NCBI RefSeq assembly: GCF_030269305.1
Contig: NZ_BSTC01000001.1
Location: 757,467 to 821,466, forward strand
Direction of reading: 5' to 3'
Length of the DNA stretch: 64,000 nt
Source: Kineosporia sp. NBRC 101731
GTDB taxonomy: Bacteria; Actinomycetota; Actinomycetes; Actinomycetales; Kineosporiaceae
A program made the translations under genes and the position numbers. Position 1 is the stretch's first letter. Each line of letters opens with the position of its first letter. This document shows positions 8,226-17,262 of the stretch, piece by piece. A model generated the notes under the pieces. That model did not search any database. It was given only the letters and a program-made list of their open reading frames with translations, and was not told the DNA's origin.

Positions 8226-8314
8226 CCGGAACGCTGTGTGCCCCCGGGGGTACCCAGCGTCGGCATCCGCGGCGATACTCGTGAGAGACGCCAGATCGCC
8301 CTAGGGGGTCACGG

Positions 8315-9688
8315 ATGCCGGACAGGGCTCCCGAGGTGGACGACGCGACCTTCGTGTCCGCGTTCGTCTCTCGCTGGGTCGCCGGAAGTCTCGACGTCAC
8401 CCCGCTGACCGAGGCCGACCGTCGTGAGGTCGAGGCGTCGCTGGCCGCGTTGCACGAAGGGCTCGGGCATCGCTGGCACGGCAACGTGGTCTGGGCGCGC
8501 TCGCCCCAGGAACTGCGTCGGTCCCTGACGGGCGCCCCGGCCCTGATGCGCCGGCCCTACCTGGCCTCACGGACCGAGCGCCTCCCCCGGCTCACCCGGG
8601 TCGGTAAGGGGCTCAGCCAGGGCACGATCGTGCTCGGATACTCCTTCCTCGCCACGATGATCACGTTCCTTCCCGCGTACTACGCCGGCTCCCTGATCAA
8701 CTCGCTCAGCGGCCGCCTGCTCGGCCCCGGCGGCGTGGTGATCGTGGTCGCGATCGCCTCCGTACTGGCCGGTCTGTTCTCCGCCCTGGTGCTGAGCCGG
8801 GCCGCGCTCAACTCCGCCCGCCAGGTGTTCGCGCCGATCGGTGAAGATCTCGACCAGCGGCTGCGGCCCCTCCTCACCCAGGGGCGCACCGGCCTTCTCG
8901 ACATCGGGGATCTGGTGCGCCGGGCTGTGGCCGGGCTCTGGGACGAGCGTCTGCTGGAGGGGGCCTGGACCGAGGGCACCCCGGTGCGGGGCTTCCATCG
9001 TGACGGGGTGCTGCACGACCGCGGAGCCGTCGGCGCCGCCCACCAGGCCGCACAGCTCGAGCAGCTCGAGCAGCTCGAGCAGGGGCGGAGGGATGACAGC
9101 GACACCGATCCGCAGATCCAGGCCGCACTGGCCGGTCTGGTCGGTGTGCGCCGGGCCCTGGTCTGGGTGCCCTACACCTGGCTGACCGTGGTGCTGGAAC
9201 CCCCGGTGCAGATCCACACCGAGAAGGCGGGCGACGGCGTGCGGCTGCACCGCGACGACGGCCCGGCGCTGGTCTGGGCCGACGGGCAGGTCGAGTTCTG
9301 CCTGCACGGTGTCCGGATCCCGGCCGCGCTCGCGGCCCGTGAGCCCACCGTGCGCGAGCTGCACACCGAACGGAACTCTGAGGTCCGGCGGGTGCTGATC
9401 GAGAGAGAGGGCTGGGAACACTACGTCACCCGGGCCGGGCTGCAGCTGGTGGGCAGTTCACCCGATCCCGGCAACCCAGGGCGCGAGCTGCGGCTGTACC
9501 GCACCCCGCCGGGAGTGTTCGACTCCGACCGGCTGCTGCTCATGACCAACGGCAGCCCTGACCGCACGGGCACCCTCCGTCACTATGCGGAACTGGTGCC
9601 CGGCACCCTCGACGACCCGGTCGAGGCGGCCGCCTGGCAGTACGGCGTACCGGCCGAGGTGTACCGCGAACTGGCCCGCAGAACCTGA
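8315..9688 (+). CDS. DUF6745-like membrane-associated protein of unknown function
   Basis: A 457-residue protein. There are two hydrophobic helices at about residues 108-132 and 139-163. A Leu-Glu-Gln triplet repeat at about residues 248-256 is encoded by CTCGAGCAG repeats at 9053-9081. The second half carries LHRDDGPALVWADGQVEFCLHGVRIPAAL-type sequence and a TNGSPDRTGTLRHYAELVP block. These match my recollection of the uncharacterised DUF6745 family of actinobacteria, but the name is from memory. It is followed after 38 bases by a small protein gene, probably in one operon. No catalytic motif was recognised. Confidence 0.7.
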   Translation: MPDRAPEVDDATFVSAFVSRWVAGSLDVTPLTEADRREVEASLAALHEGLGHRWHGNVVWARSPQELRRSLTGAPALMRRPYLASRTERLPRLTRVGKGLSQGTIVLGYSFLATMITFLPAYYAGSLINSLSGRLLGPGGVVIVVAIASVLAGLFSALVLSRAALNSARQVFAPIGEDLDQRLRPLLTQGRTGLLDIGDLVRRAVAGLWDERLLEGAWTEGTPVRGFHRDGVLHDRGAVGAAHQAAQLEQLEQLEQGRRDDSDTDPQIQAALAGLVGVRRALVWVPYTWLTVVLEPPVQIHTEKAGDGVRLHRDDGPALVWADGQVEFCLHGVRIPAALAAREPTVRELHTERNSEVRRVLIEREGWEHYVTRAGLQLVGSSPDPGNPGRELRLYRTPPGVFDSDRLLLMTNGSPDRTGTLRHYAELVPGTLDDPVEAAAWQYGVPAEVYRELARRT

Positions 9689-9726
9689 CCGTCACCGGCA
9701 CCGAGAAACCCGAGAAGGAGCACGAC

Positions 9727-10215
9727 ATGCACACATACGGCTCGGCGCTCGCGCTGATCGGCGTCAGCGTGCCCGACCACCTCCAGGCGGGGGCCGGCGT
9801 GCCGGTGCTCCAGGCTCCCCAGGCCCAGGGTGATCTCCTCGTCGTTCCCGTGGCCGACCCCGAGGGCCTGGACCGGTGGCAAGACGTCCCGGACGAGGGG
9901 GAGCAGGTGGTGCACGGCGAGGCCACCGGTAACACCCATTGGCTGCACCACGGTTTCGACTCACCGGGGGTACGCTTCGCCCGGCCCGTCGCCGGCGACC
10001 CGCTGGTGACCTGCTACGTGCAGGTGCCACCGGGGCAGAGCGCGCTGCTCGTGCACACCGATGAACACGGCGCCAACGGTATCGGTGCCGGTACCTACGA
10101 GATCCGCCGCAAGCGCCAGTTCGTGCGCCCCGAGACCGAACTCGGCGCCCACCCGATCACCCGCGGCCTGACTGGCCGTCCCGACGCCAGCGCCTGGGAC
10201 CTGGTCTGGGACTAA
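9727..10215 (+). CDS. Small conserved hypothetical protein, partner of the preceding gene
   Basis: A 162-residue soluble protein, ATG preceded by GAGAAGGAG. Notable stretches are APQAQGDLLVVPVADP, GEATGNTHWLHHG (about residues 64-76), LLVHTDEHGANGIGAGTYEIRRKRQF (about residues 108-133). This pattern of a G-x-TG-x-x-H block followed by a His/Glu/His block and a YEIRRKRQF block recurs in small proteins of actinobacteria and phages; I do not know a function. It ends 11 bases before a perfect palindrome. Confidence 0.75.
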   Translation: MHTYGSALALIGVSVPDHLQAGAGVPVLQAPQAQGDLLVVPVADPEGLDRWQDVPDEGEQVVHGEATGNTHWLHHGFDSPGVRFARPVAGDPLVTCYVQVPPGQSALLVHTDEHGANGIGAGTYEIRRKRQFVRPETELGAHPITRGLTGRPDASAWDLVWD

Positions 10216-10226
10216 CCCCCCAACCC

Positions 10227-10274
10227 TTCGTGATCATGCAAAACCTCCCCGGGGAGGTTTTGCATGATCACGAA
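10227..10274. repeat. Palindromic element copy 2, perfect 48-bp palindrome
   Basis: Each arm is TTCGTGATCATGCAAAACCT plus CCCC, and the two arms are exact reverse complements with no loop. It lies 12 bases after the upstream stop and 57 bases from the convergent helicase stop. Confidence 0.95.
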
Positions 10275-10300
10275 CAGGGAAGAGTGGCGGACGCTTCGTC

Positions 10301-10332
10301 CCCGGCGAGGTCCGGCGAGGTCCGGCGAGGTC
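10301..10332. repeat. Short tandem repeat at the helicase 3' end
   Basis: The 10-bp unit CCGGCGAGGT is repeated about three and a half times just outside and up to the stop codon of the helicase gene. This is probably slippage-type variation with no evident function. Confidence 0.7.
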
Positions 10333-12859
10333 AGGCGTCGCTCAACGGGCCGACGTCGGTGATCGTGATCACCGCGGTTCCCGCCTCGTTGCTGGCCGCC
10401 AGGTCGATGTCGGCACTGATCGCCCAGTCCCGGTCGCCCTCCGGGTCGTCGAGAATCTGACGCACCTGCCACTTATTCGAGAGTTCCTCGATCTGAAGCA
10501 TTTTCGGTCCGCGCGCATCCGGCCCGGTGCCGATCGAGTCGTACTCGTCGAAGTAGTCCTCGATCGCGTCCTGCCACTCGTCGGCGTCCCAGCCGGCCTC
10601 GGCATCGAGCTCGCCCAGCGGGAACCAGGCCCGCTTGGCGAACAGCTCCACCCGGCGGAACATCGCGTTGCGCACGAGAACCATGAAGGCCCGGCGGTTC
10701 GCGGTGACGGGCGGCGGCCCGGTGGGAACCGGGGGACGCGTCGGGTCGAGTTCGTCTTCCGGGTTGCGCAGCGACTCCCACTCGTCGAGCAAGCTGGAGT
10801 CGGTCTGGCGCACCAGCTCGCCCAGCCACTCGGTGAGGTCGGTGATCTCCTCGGTGCGCGCGGTGTCGGGCACGGTCTGCCGCATCGCCTTGAACGCGTC
10901 GGAGAGGTAACGCAGCAGCGTGCCCTCGGAACGGGCCAGCTGGTAGAAGTTGATGTACTCACCGAACGTCATGGCCCGCTCGAACATGTCCCGGGCCACG
11001 GATTTCGGCGAGAGCTCGTGGTCGGCGACCCACGGGTGGTCGGCCCGGTAGATCTCGAAGGCGCCGTCCAGCAGCTCTTCCAGCGGCTTGGGCCAGGTCA
11101 CCTCCTCGAGCAGCTCCATGCGCTCCTCGTACTCGATGCCCTCGGCCTTCATCTGCGCCACGGCCTCGCCGCGGGCCTTGTGCTGCTGCGCCGACAGCAC
11201 CTGGCGCGGGTCGTCGATGGTCGCCTCGATCACCGAGAGCACGTCGAGCGCATAGGTCGGTGCGTCGCGGTCGAGCACCTCGAAAGCGGCCAGTGCGAAC
11301 GGCGACAGCGGCTGGTTCAGCGCGAAGTTCGCGGGCAGGTCGACGGTGAGGCGCACCGTGCGGCCGAGTTCGTCGGGAGTGTCCAGCTTCTCCACCACAC
11401 CGGAGGTGAGCAGGGCCTCCCAGATCGCCTCGGCCTGGTCGAGGTGACGCTGGCGCGAGCCCGGGTCCTCGTCGCTCTCTTCCAGCAGCTTCTGCATGGC
11501 GGAGTAGGCGTCGGCCGGGCGGGCCAGCACGTTCAGCACCATCGAGTGGGTCACGCCGAAGCTCGAGGTCAGCGGCTCGGGCGGGCTGGTGCTCAGCCGG
11601 TCGAACGTGGACCGGCTCCAGGAGACCGAGCCCTCCGGCGGCTTCTTGCGCACGATGCGCTTCTTCTTTTTCTCGTCGTCACCGGCCCGGGCCAGCAGCC
11701 GCTCGTTCTCCACCTCGTGGTCGGGCGCCTGGATGATCACGGTGCCCGCGGTGTCGAACCCGGCCCGGCCCGCGCGCCCGGCGATCTGCATGAACTCGCG
11801 CACCTTCAGGTGCCGCTGGCGCACGCCGTCGTACTTGGACAGGCCGGTGAACACCACCGTGCGGATCGGCACGTTGATGCCGACACCGAGCGTGTCGGTG
11901 CCGCAGACCACCTTCAGCAGACCGGCCTGGGTGAGCTGCTCGACCAGACGCCGGTAGCGGGGCAGCATGCCGGCGTGGTGCACGCCGATGCCGTGCCGCA
12001 CCAGCCGCGACAGCGTCTTGCCGAAGCCCGCGTTGAAGCGGAAGTCGCCGAGGGCCTCGGCGATCTTCTCCTTCTCGGCCTTGGAGGCCATGTTGACGCT
12101 CATCAGCGCCTGAGCCCGCTCCATCGCCGCGGCCTGGGTGAAGTGCACGACGTAGACCGGCGACTGCTTGGTGCTGAGCAGTTCGGTCAGCGTCTCGTGC
12201 ATCGGGGTGGTGACGTAGGAGAAGAACAGCGGCACCGGGCGCTGCTCCGAGCTGACCGTGGCGGACGTGCGCCCGGTGCGCTCGGTCAGCGCCTTCTCGA
12301 ACCGGGTGACATCACCCAGGGTGGCCGACATCAGCAGGAACTGCGCCTTCGGCAGTTCCAGCAGCGGCACCTGCCAGGCCCATCCCCGGTCCGGGTCGGC
12401 GTAGAAGTGGAACTCGTCCATGACGACCTGGGCGATCGGCGCGTCCGCCCCCTGGCGCAGGGCCAGGTTCGCGAGAACCTCAGCCGTGCAGCAGATGATC
12501 GGGGCATCGGCGTTCACGGCGGCGTCGCCGGTCATCATGCCGACGTTGGTCGCCCCGAACGTCTCGATCAGGCTGAAGAACTTCTCCGACACCAGGGCCT
12601 TGATCGGGGCGGTGTAGTAGGTGCGCTCGCCCCGGGCCAGTGCGCTGAAGTGCGCACCCATCGCGACCAGGCTCTTTCCCGAGCCGGTCGGGGTGGCCAG
12701 GATGACGTTCGAGCCGGAGACGATCTCGATCAGCGCCTCCTGCTGCGCCGGGTAGAGGGTGAGCCCTCGCTCGGCCGTCCACTCGGTGAACGCCTCGAAG
12801 ATCTCGTCCGGGTCGGCGTCGGGGCCAGGATTCTTGGGCAGTCGGTCCAGGAGCGTCAT
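10331..12859 (-). CDS. DEAD/DEAH-box superfamily 2 helicase with DUF3516-type C-terminus
   Basis: An 842-residue Ski2/HelY-like helicase. Motifs: ATPTGSGKS (Walker A, about residue 54), TAPIKALVSEKF (Ia), VVMDEFHFY (motif II, DEFH), LMSATLGD (III), HHAGMLPRYRRLVEQL, VVCGTDTLGVGINVPIRTVV (V) and QIAGRAGRAG (VI). The long C-terminal part (about residue 430 onward), with DHELSPKSVARDMFERAMTF and a final nuclear-transport-factor-like segment, matches what I know of the actinobacterial DUF3516 helicases. ATG at 12859 is chosen because the family begins near MTLLDRLPKNPG; upstream in-frame sequence falls inside a palindrome. The substrate is probably RNA, by family. Confidence 0.88.
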   Translation of the reverse strand: MTLLDRLPKNPGPDADPDEIFEAFTEWTAERGLTLYPAQQEALIEIVSGSNVILATPTGSGKSLVAMGAHFSALARGERTYYTAPIKALVSEKFFSLIETFGATNVGMMTGDAAVNADAPIICCTAEVLANLALRQGADAPIAQVVMDEFHFYADPDRGWAWQVPLLELPKAQFLLMSATLGDVTRFEKALTERTGRTSATVSSEQRPVPLFFSYVTTPMHETLTELLSTKQSPVYVVHFTQAAAMERAQALMSVNMASKAEKEKIAEALGDFRFNAGFGKTLSRLVRHGIGVHHAGMLPRYRRLVEQLTQAGLLKVVCGTDTLGVGINVPIRTVVFTGLSKYDGVRQRHLKVREFMQIAGRAGRAGFDTAGTVIIQAPDHEVENERLLARAGDDEKKKKRIVRKKPPEGSVSWSRSTFDRLSTSPPEPLTSSFGVTHSMVLNVLARPADAYSAMQKLLEESDEDPGSRQRHLDQAEAIWEALLTSGVVEKLDTPDELGRTVRLTVDLPANFALNQPLSPFALAAFEVLDRDAPTYALDVLSVIEATIDDPRQVLSAQQHKARGEAVAQMKAEGIEYEERMELLEEVTWPKPLEELLDGAFEIYRADHPWVADHELSPKSVARDMFERAMTFGEYINFYQLARSEGTLLRYLSDAFKAMRQTVPDTARTEEITDLTEWLGELVRQTDSSLLDEWESLRNPEDELDPTRPPVPTGPPPVTANRRAFMVLVRNAMFRRVELFAKRAWFPLGELDAEAGWDADEWQDAIEDYFDEYDSIGTGPDARGPKMLQIEELSNKWQVRQILDDPEGDRDWAISADIDLAASNEAGTAVITITDVGPLSDA

Positions 12860-12929
12860 GATCTGCCCATCCTCCCACCAAGAGGCTCGTCGGCGAGTCA
12901 TCGCCCACTGCGGGGCCACCCGACTGAAG

Positions 12930-12975
12930 GAAGGACGAAGGTGAGCTTCCGGCCGGAAGCTCACCTTCGTCCTTC
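12930..12975. terminator. Perfect 46-bp palindrome after the ABC permease gene
   Basis: Arms of 23 bp (GAAGGACGAAGGTGAGCTTC plus CGG) are exact reverse complements with no loop, ending 15 bases from the permease stop at 12991. It is probably the terminator of the ABC operon. It resembles the dispersed palindromes in size and symmetry but has unrelated ends. Confidence 0.8.
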
Positions 12976-12990
12976 ATCGGGTGGGGTGGA

Positions 12991-15546
12991 TCAGGCGGAC
13001 GCGATCGCCGCCACCGGGGAGATCCGCGCCGCGCGCCGCGACGGAAGCACCGAGGCCAGCGCGCCGGCCACCGTGGCCACCACCAGGATGGCCACCACCT
13101 GCACCACCGGGACAGCGATGTGCACGCCCCCGGAGCTGCCGAGCGCCGCCTTGACCGCCAGCACACCGTAGACCGAACCCAGCACCACGCCGATCGCCGC
13201 CGCCACGCCGGCGATGAGCATCGCCTCCCAGAGCAGCATCCAGCGCAGCTGAGCCCGGGTCAGGCCCAGGGCCCGCAGCACACCCGACTCCCGGCGTCGT
13301 TCCAGCACCGACAGTGCCATGGTGTTGCCGACCCCGATGATCGCGATCACCACGGCCACCGCCAGCAGCCCCAGCACGATCAGCAGCAGGATGTCGATGA
13401 GCTGGTCGAAACTGGCCCGCTCGTCTGCCGAACCGCTCAGCACGCTGTCGGGGGCGACGTCGGCCGCGGCGTTCGAGGCGGCGTCGAGGGCCTCGCCCCG
13501 CTCGTCGTTGTCCAGGTCGTCGGCCAGACGCGCCCAGACCTGCTGGAGTCCGGCGGTGGCATCAAGTTTCGCCAGATCGGTGCTCGAGATCCAAGGGCTG
13601 TCCATACCGCCGCCGGCCAGGTGAGCCTTCAGCGTGACGGTCCGGCGGCCCACCGAGACCTTCACCGGCGCGCCCTCCTTGACCCCGGATCCGTCCTCGT
13701 ACCAGGTCGGCAGGGTGATCGTGCCGTTCGCCGGCACCCGGCCGGCCGCGTCGGAGCGCAGCACCTTGGAGGCCCGGGCCGGGTCGATGCCCAGGACGTA
13801 ACTCTCCTCACCGTTGATCTTCACGGTGCTGCCCGGCACCCCCATCGTCGTGGTCACGTTCGGCACCCCGGCCAGCGTGCTGATCAGGACGGAGGGCAGG
13901 CCCTCCTGGGCGCTGTCGGTGACGATGACATCGGTGGGGTAGCTGTCGTCGATGGCGGCGGACGCGGAGGCCCGGGTGGTGGCGGCGCCCACCACCATCG
14001 TCGTGGTCAGGGTGACCCCGATGATCAGGGCGGTCGCGGTGGCTGCGGTGCGCTGCGGGTTCCGCGTGGCGTTCAGCGCGGCCAGCTTGCCGGGCACCTG
14101 ACCGAGCGGGCCGACGACCCGTCCCACCAGGGCGACCGCGAGCGGCACCAGCCAGCGGGCCAGCAGCAGCACGGCCAGGAAGGTGATCATGCCGCCGACC
14201 GTGGCGAGGAGCAGTTCGCTCTCCTTGCCGCCGTACCAGGCGATCGCGATCCCCGGCACGGCCAGCAGCACACCGGAGATCCGGCGGAACAGCCCGCCCC
14301 GCGTGGTGATCGGGGCCATGTCCATCGGGCGCAGGGCGGCCAGCGGGGCCACCTTCGTCGCCTTCCGGGCCGGGGTGAATGCCGCGACCATGGTGACGAC
14401 GATGCCGACCGCCATCCCGATCAGCACGGGCATCAGGTTCACCGTGACGCCGGCCAGCGGCACCGGCGAGTTCTCATAACTCGAACCGATGGCGGAAACC
14501 CCGGCGGCAAGACCAATTCCGGCCACCACCCCGAGAAGTGAGGCGACCACACCGATCACGAACGACTCCACCAGCACGCCGCGTCGCAGCTGCTTGCCGC
14601 CGGCGCCGATGGCCCGCAGCAGTGCCAGTTCACGCACGCGCTGGGCCAGCAGCACGGCGAACGTGTTGGCGATCACCAGGGCACAGACGAACACCGCGAT
14701 CGCACCGAACACCAACAGCACGGTGGCCAGTTCGGCGTTGTCCGAGGTGAGTTCGTTGGCGATCGACTCGGACTGCTCCTCGCCGGTGCGTACCGTCAGA
14801 CTCTGCGCCGCCCGGTCGTCCCGCAGGATGTCGCGGATCTGGAGGGTGAGCTGGTCGGAGCCCACTCCGGGGGCCGCCTCCACCCGGATCGCGTCGATCT
14901 CCTGCGCGCCCCAGGCGGTGGCCTGCTGCATCGTGGCCCAGAACTGCTGACTGCCGATCGAGGTGATACCCGACGAGCGGTCGGTGATGCCGGTGACCGT
15001 GGCGGTCACGGTCTTCGTGTCGCCCTTCGTGTCGCCCTGGCCGCTGCCCGACCCGTCATCGTCCGTGGGCTGGAGCTGCAGATCGACCGTGGATCCGACC
15101 TCCAGGTTGCGGCCCGGGGCCGCCACCACCTGGTTCGGCCCGTCCGGCCAGGTGCCCGCCTTCAGCTTCTGCCAGCGCAGTTCGCCGTCGCCCAGGCTCT
15201 GCACCTGGGCGTAGCGGTAGCCCTGGCTGCCGGGCAGGCGGGCATTGAGGTAGGCGCTCCGGTCGAGGGCGACCCCGGCGACCCCGGGCAGCTGCTCGAT
15301 CTTCCCGCCGATCCCGGCCATGGCGTCGGCATCGGGCATCTCGCCGGTGCTGGTCTGCCAGTCATAGGCCACGACCGCGTCGGTGTGCAGGTACTGACTC
15401 GAGAGAGCGCCCAGAACGGTGTTCTTCGAGGTGTCGTTGAGGACGAGGGTGGCTACGACGAACCCGACCGCGATGACGATCGCGAGCACGGTGGCCACCA
15501 GGCGGTGGGCCTGGGTGCGCAGCTGCGCGAGGCTCAGCGAGAGCAT
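12991..15546 (-). CDS. MacB/FtsX-family ABC transporter permease
   Basis: An 851-residue permease. It has an N-terminal anchor helix (about residues 14-36), a large extracytoplasmic MacB-like core domain, and an FtsX domain with three helices and the ELALLRAIGAGGKQLRR coupling loop. A second core domain and a second FtsX domain follow, with RRESGVLRALGLTRAQLRWML at the C-terminus. Duplicated architecture of this kind is typical of actinobacterial lipoprotein or peptide exporters and antibiotic-response transporters that work by mechanotransmission. The ATG is two bases after the ATPase stop, with GGGAGG overlapping that stop. It is the partner of the next gene upstream and probably controlled by the adjacent two-component system. 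Confidence 0.92.
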   Translation of the reverse strand: MLSLSLAQLRTQAHRLVATVLAIVIAVGFVVATLVLNDTSKNTVLGALSSQYLHTDAVVAYDWQTSTGEMPDADAMAGIGGKIEQLPGVAGVALDRSAYLNARLPGSQGYRYAQVQSLGDGELRWQKLKAGTWPDGPNQVVAAPGRNLEVGSTVDLQLQPTDDDGSGSGQGDTKGDTKTVTATVTGITDRSSGITSIGSQQFWATMQQATAWGAQEIDAIRVEAAPGVGSDQLTLQIRDILRDDRAAQSLTVRTGEEQSESIANELTSDNAELATVLLVFGAIAVFVCALVIANTFAVLLAQRVRELALLRAIGAGGKQLRRGVLVESFVIGVVASLLGVVAGIGLAAGVSAIGSSYENSPVPLAGVTVNLMPVLIGMAVGIVVTMVAAFTPARKATKVAPLAALRPMDMAPITTRGGLFRRISGVLLAVPGIAIAWYGGKESELLLATVGGMITFLAVLLLARWLVPLAVALVGRVVGPLGQVPGKLAALNATRNPQRTAATATALIIGVTLTTTMVVGAATTRASASAAIDDSYPTDVIVTDSAQEGLPSVLISTLAGVPNVTTTMGVPGSTVKINGEESYVLGIDPARASKVLRSDAAGRVPANGTITLPTWYEDGSGVKEGAPVKVSVGRRTVTLKAHLAGGGMDSPWISSTDLAKLDATAGLQQVWARLADDLDNDERGEALDAASNAAADVAPDSVLSGSADERASFDQLIDILLLIVLGLLAVAVVIAIIGVGNTMALSVLERRRESGVLRALGLTRAQLRWMLLWEAMLIAGVAAAIGVVLGSVYGVLAVKAALGSSGGVHIAVPVVQVVAILVVATVAGALASVLPSRRAARISPVAAIASA

Positions 15547-15548
15547 CG

Positions 15549-16325
15549 TCAGCCTCCCAGGTGCCGCAGCGCGTCGAGCACGCTGTCGGTGGTCGGGGCC
15601 AGCAGTTCGCCGGCGATCGACCCGTCGGCCAGCATCACCACGCGGTCGGCGTAGGAGGCGGCGACCGGGTCGTGCGTCACCATCACCACGGTCTGCCCGG
15701 TCTCGCGCACACTCGAGCGGAGCATGCTCAGCACCTCGGCGCCGGCGGTGGAGTCGAGGTTGCCGGTCGGCTCGTCGGCGAAAACCACGTCGGGGCGGGG
15801 GAGAAGGGCCCGCGCAATGGCCACCCGCTGCTGCTGGCCACCGGAGAGCTCGCTCGGGCGGTGAGTCATCCGCTGCCCCAGGCCCAGGCGATCGACGATC
15901 GAGTCGTACCACTCCTGGTCGGGCTTGCGACGCGCCAGCGTCATCGGCAGTTCGATGTTCGCCCGGGCGTTGAGCGCCGGGATCAGATTGAACGCCTGGA
16001 AGACGAAACCGATGCGATCACGCCGCACCCGGGTCAGTTTCGTGTCGTTCATGCCGGTCAGCTCGGTGTCGCCGAGCCACACCTGCCCGGCGCTCACCGA
16101 GTCCAGCCCGGCGAGAACGTGCATGAGAGTTGATTTCCCGGAACCGGACGGGCCCATGATCGCCGTGAAGGCCGCCTTGTCGAAGCTCACGTCGACCCCG
16201 CGCAGGGCGGGCACCGCGGACTCCCCGCGGCCGTAGACCTTACGCACGCCCTGAGCTCGCACCGCAGACTCGCGGGGCCGCACGGGCTGGGTCTGGGATG
16301 CAGGCTGGGCTGCTGTCCAGGACAT
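15549..16325 (-). CDS. ABC transporter ATP-binding protein (MacB/LolD type)
   Basis: A 258-residue ATPase: GPSGSGKST (Walker A, about residue 58), FQAFNLIPALNARANIELP (Q-loop), LSGGQQQRVAIARALL (signature), VVFADEPTGNLDS (Walker B) and VTHD (switch His). It has an N-terminal extension of about 20 residues before the first strand. It forms the energy-coupling part of the transporter with the downstream permease. The ATG follows GGAGGAGAAGCG. An inverted repeat shared with the kinase promoter lies 95 bases upstream. Confidence 0.94.
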   Translation of the reverse strand: MSWTAAQPASQTQPVRPRESAVRAQGVRKVYGRGESAVPALRGVDVSFDKAAFTAIMGPSGSGKSTLMHVLAGLDSVSAGQVWLGDTELTGMNDTKLTRVRRDRIGFVFQAFNLIPALNARANIELPMTLARRKPDQEWYDSIVDRLGLGQRMTHRPSELSGGQQQRVAIARALLPRPDVVFADEPTGNLDSTAGAEVLSMLRSSVRETGQTVVMVTHDPVAASYADRVVMLADGSIAGELLAPTTDSVLDALRHLGG

Positions 16326-16419
16326 CGCTTCTCCTCCTCAGGCATGGTGTTTCGACTGAGGAAGACGCTACGGGGGCGGGTGGTACCGGCACATCGCGCG
16401 GCGGGATGATCCCGGGGCA

Positions 16420-16435
16420 TCAGACCCTGGTCTGA
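16420..16435. promoter_or_regulatory. Putative response-regulator operator upstream of the ABC operon
   Basis: The sequence TCAGACCCTGGTCTGA has 7-bp arms and a 2-bp centre. The identical 16-mer occurs at 18495-18510 ahead of the adjacent kinase gene. It lies between the regulator stop and the ABC ATPase start. Confidence 0.7.
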
Positions 16436-16458
16436 CACCCCTCCTCCGCCGGGAGGGT

Positions 16459-17262
16459 TCAGGGGCGCACGACACCCAGCTGGTAGGCCAGCACGACGAT
16501 CTGGACCCGGTCGCGGGCAGCGGTTTTCGTCAGTACCCGGCCGACGTGGGTCTTCACGGTGGCTTCGGAGACGACGAAGTACCCGGCGATCTCGGCGTTG
16601 CTCAGGCCGTTGGCCATCAGCACGAACACCTCGTACTCGCGGGGCGTCAGGTCGGCCAGCACACGGGGCAGCGGGTGCTCGGGGTCACCGGAGGGTGGGG
16701 CCTGGAGCAGGGCGGTGCGCGGGTCGGGGGCGGTCGGGGTCCAGTGCGCATTCACCGCCGGCGGCGGTGCGGGCAGACCGGGCTGCGGGGCGATCCCGAG
16801 AATCTCCTGGCTCCTGCCCTGGGCCAGGATCGGCCCGATGTGGTGCAGCAGCTGCCGGGTCGAACTGGCCCCGATCACGGCGTCACCGGCGAACACGGTG
16901 CGCAGTGCGCCGAGCATCTCTTCGGGCGGAGCGTCTTTCAGCAGGAAGCCGCTGGCCCCGGCGCCGATCGCGGACATCACGTACTCGTCCAGGTCGAAGG
17001 TGGTCAGCACGACCACCTTCGGCGCGTGCGGCAGTTCGACGATGCGCCGGGTGGCCTCGATGCCGTCCATCTTCGGCATGCGCACGTCCATCAGCACCAC
17101 GTCGACCTCGGTACCCGCCAGCCGGGCCACGGCCTCCTCGCCGTTGGCCGCCTCGACCACCACCCGCAGGTCGGGCTGGGAGTCGATCACCATCCGGAAT
17201 CCGGCACGAACGAGCTGCTGGTCGTCGACCAGGGCGATCCGGATCGGGGTGGTTTCGCTCAC
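16459..17262 (-). CDS. NarL/LuxR-family response regulator
   Basis: A 267-residue regulator. The receiver domain (residues 1-125) has the acidic pair in LVDDQQLV, the phosphorylatable Asp at residue 59 (LMDVRMPKMDG), Thr in VVLTTFD and Lys in FLLKDAPPEEML. The LuxR DNA-binding helix-turn-helix is C-terminal (about residues 200-265: LTPREYEVFVLMANGLSNAEIAGYF, TVKTHVGRVLTK). Between them is a Pro-rich linker of roughly 55 residues, longer than usual for this family. It overlaps the kinase gene by four bases. It most likely controls its own operon and the ABC operon through the shared inverted repeat. Confidence 0.93.
   Translation of the reverse strand: MSETTPIRIALVDDQQLVRAGFRMVIDSQPDLRVVVEAANGEEAVARLAGTEVDVVLMDVRMPKMDGIEATRRIVELPHAPKVVVLTTFDLDEYVMSAIGAGASGFLLKDAPPEEMLGALRTVFAGDAVIGASSTRQLLHHIGPILAQGRSQEILGIAPQPGLPAPPPAVNAHWTPTAPDPRTALLQAPPSGDPEHPLPRVLADLTPREYEVFVLMANGLSNAEIAGYFVVSEATVKTHVGRVLTKTAARDRVQIVVLAYQLGVVRP

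Noticed and set aside
9053-9081. CTCGAGCAG repeat as a possible regulatory repeat
   Set aside because: It is in frame in the DUF6745-like gene and encodes a Leu-Glu-Gln run, so it is simply a coding repeat.
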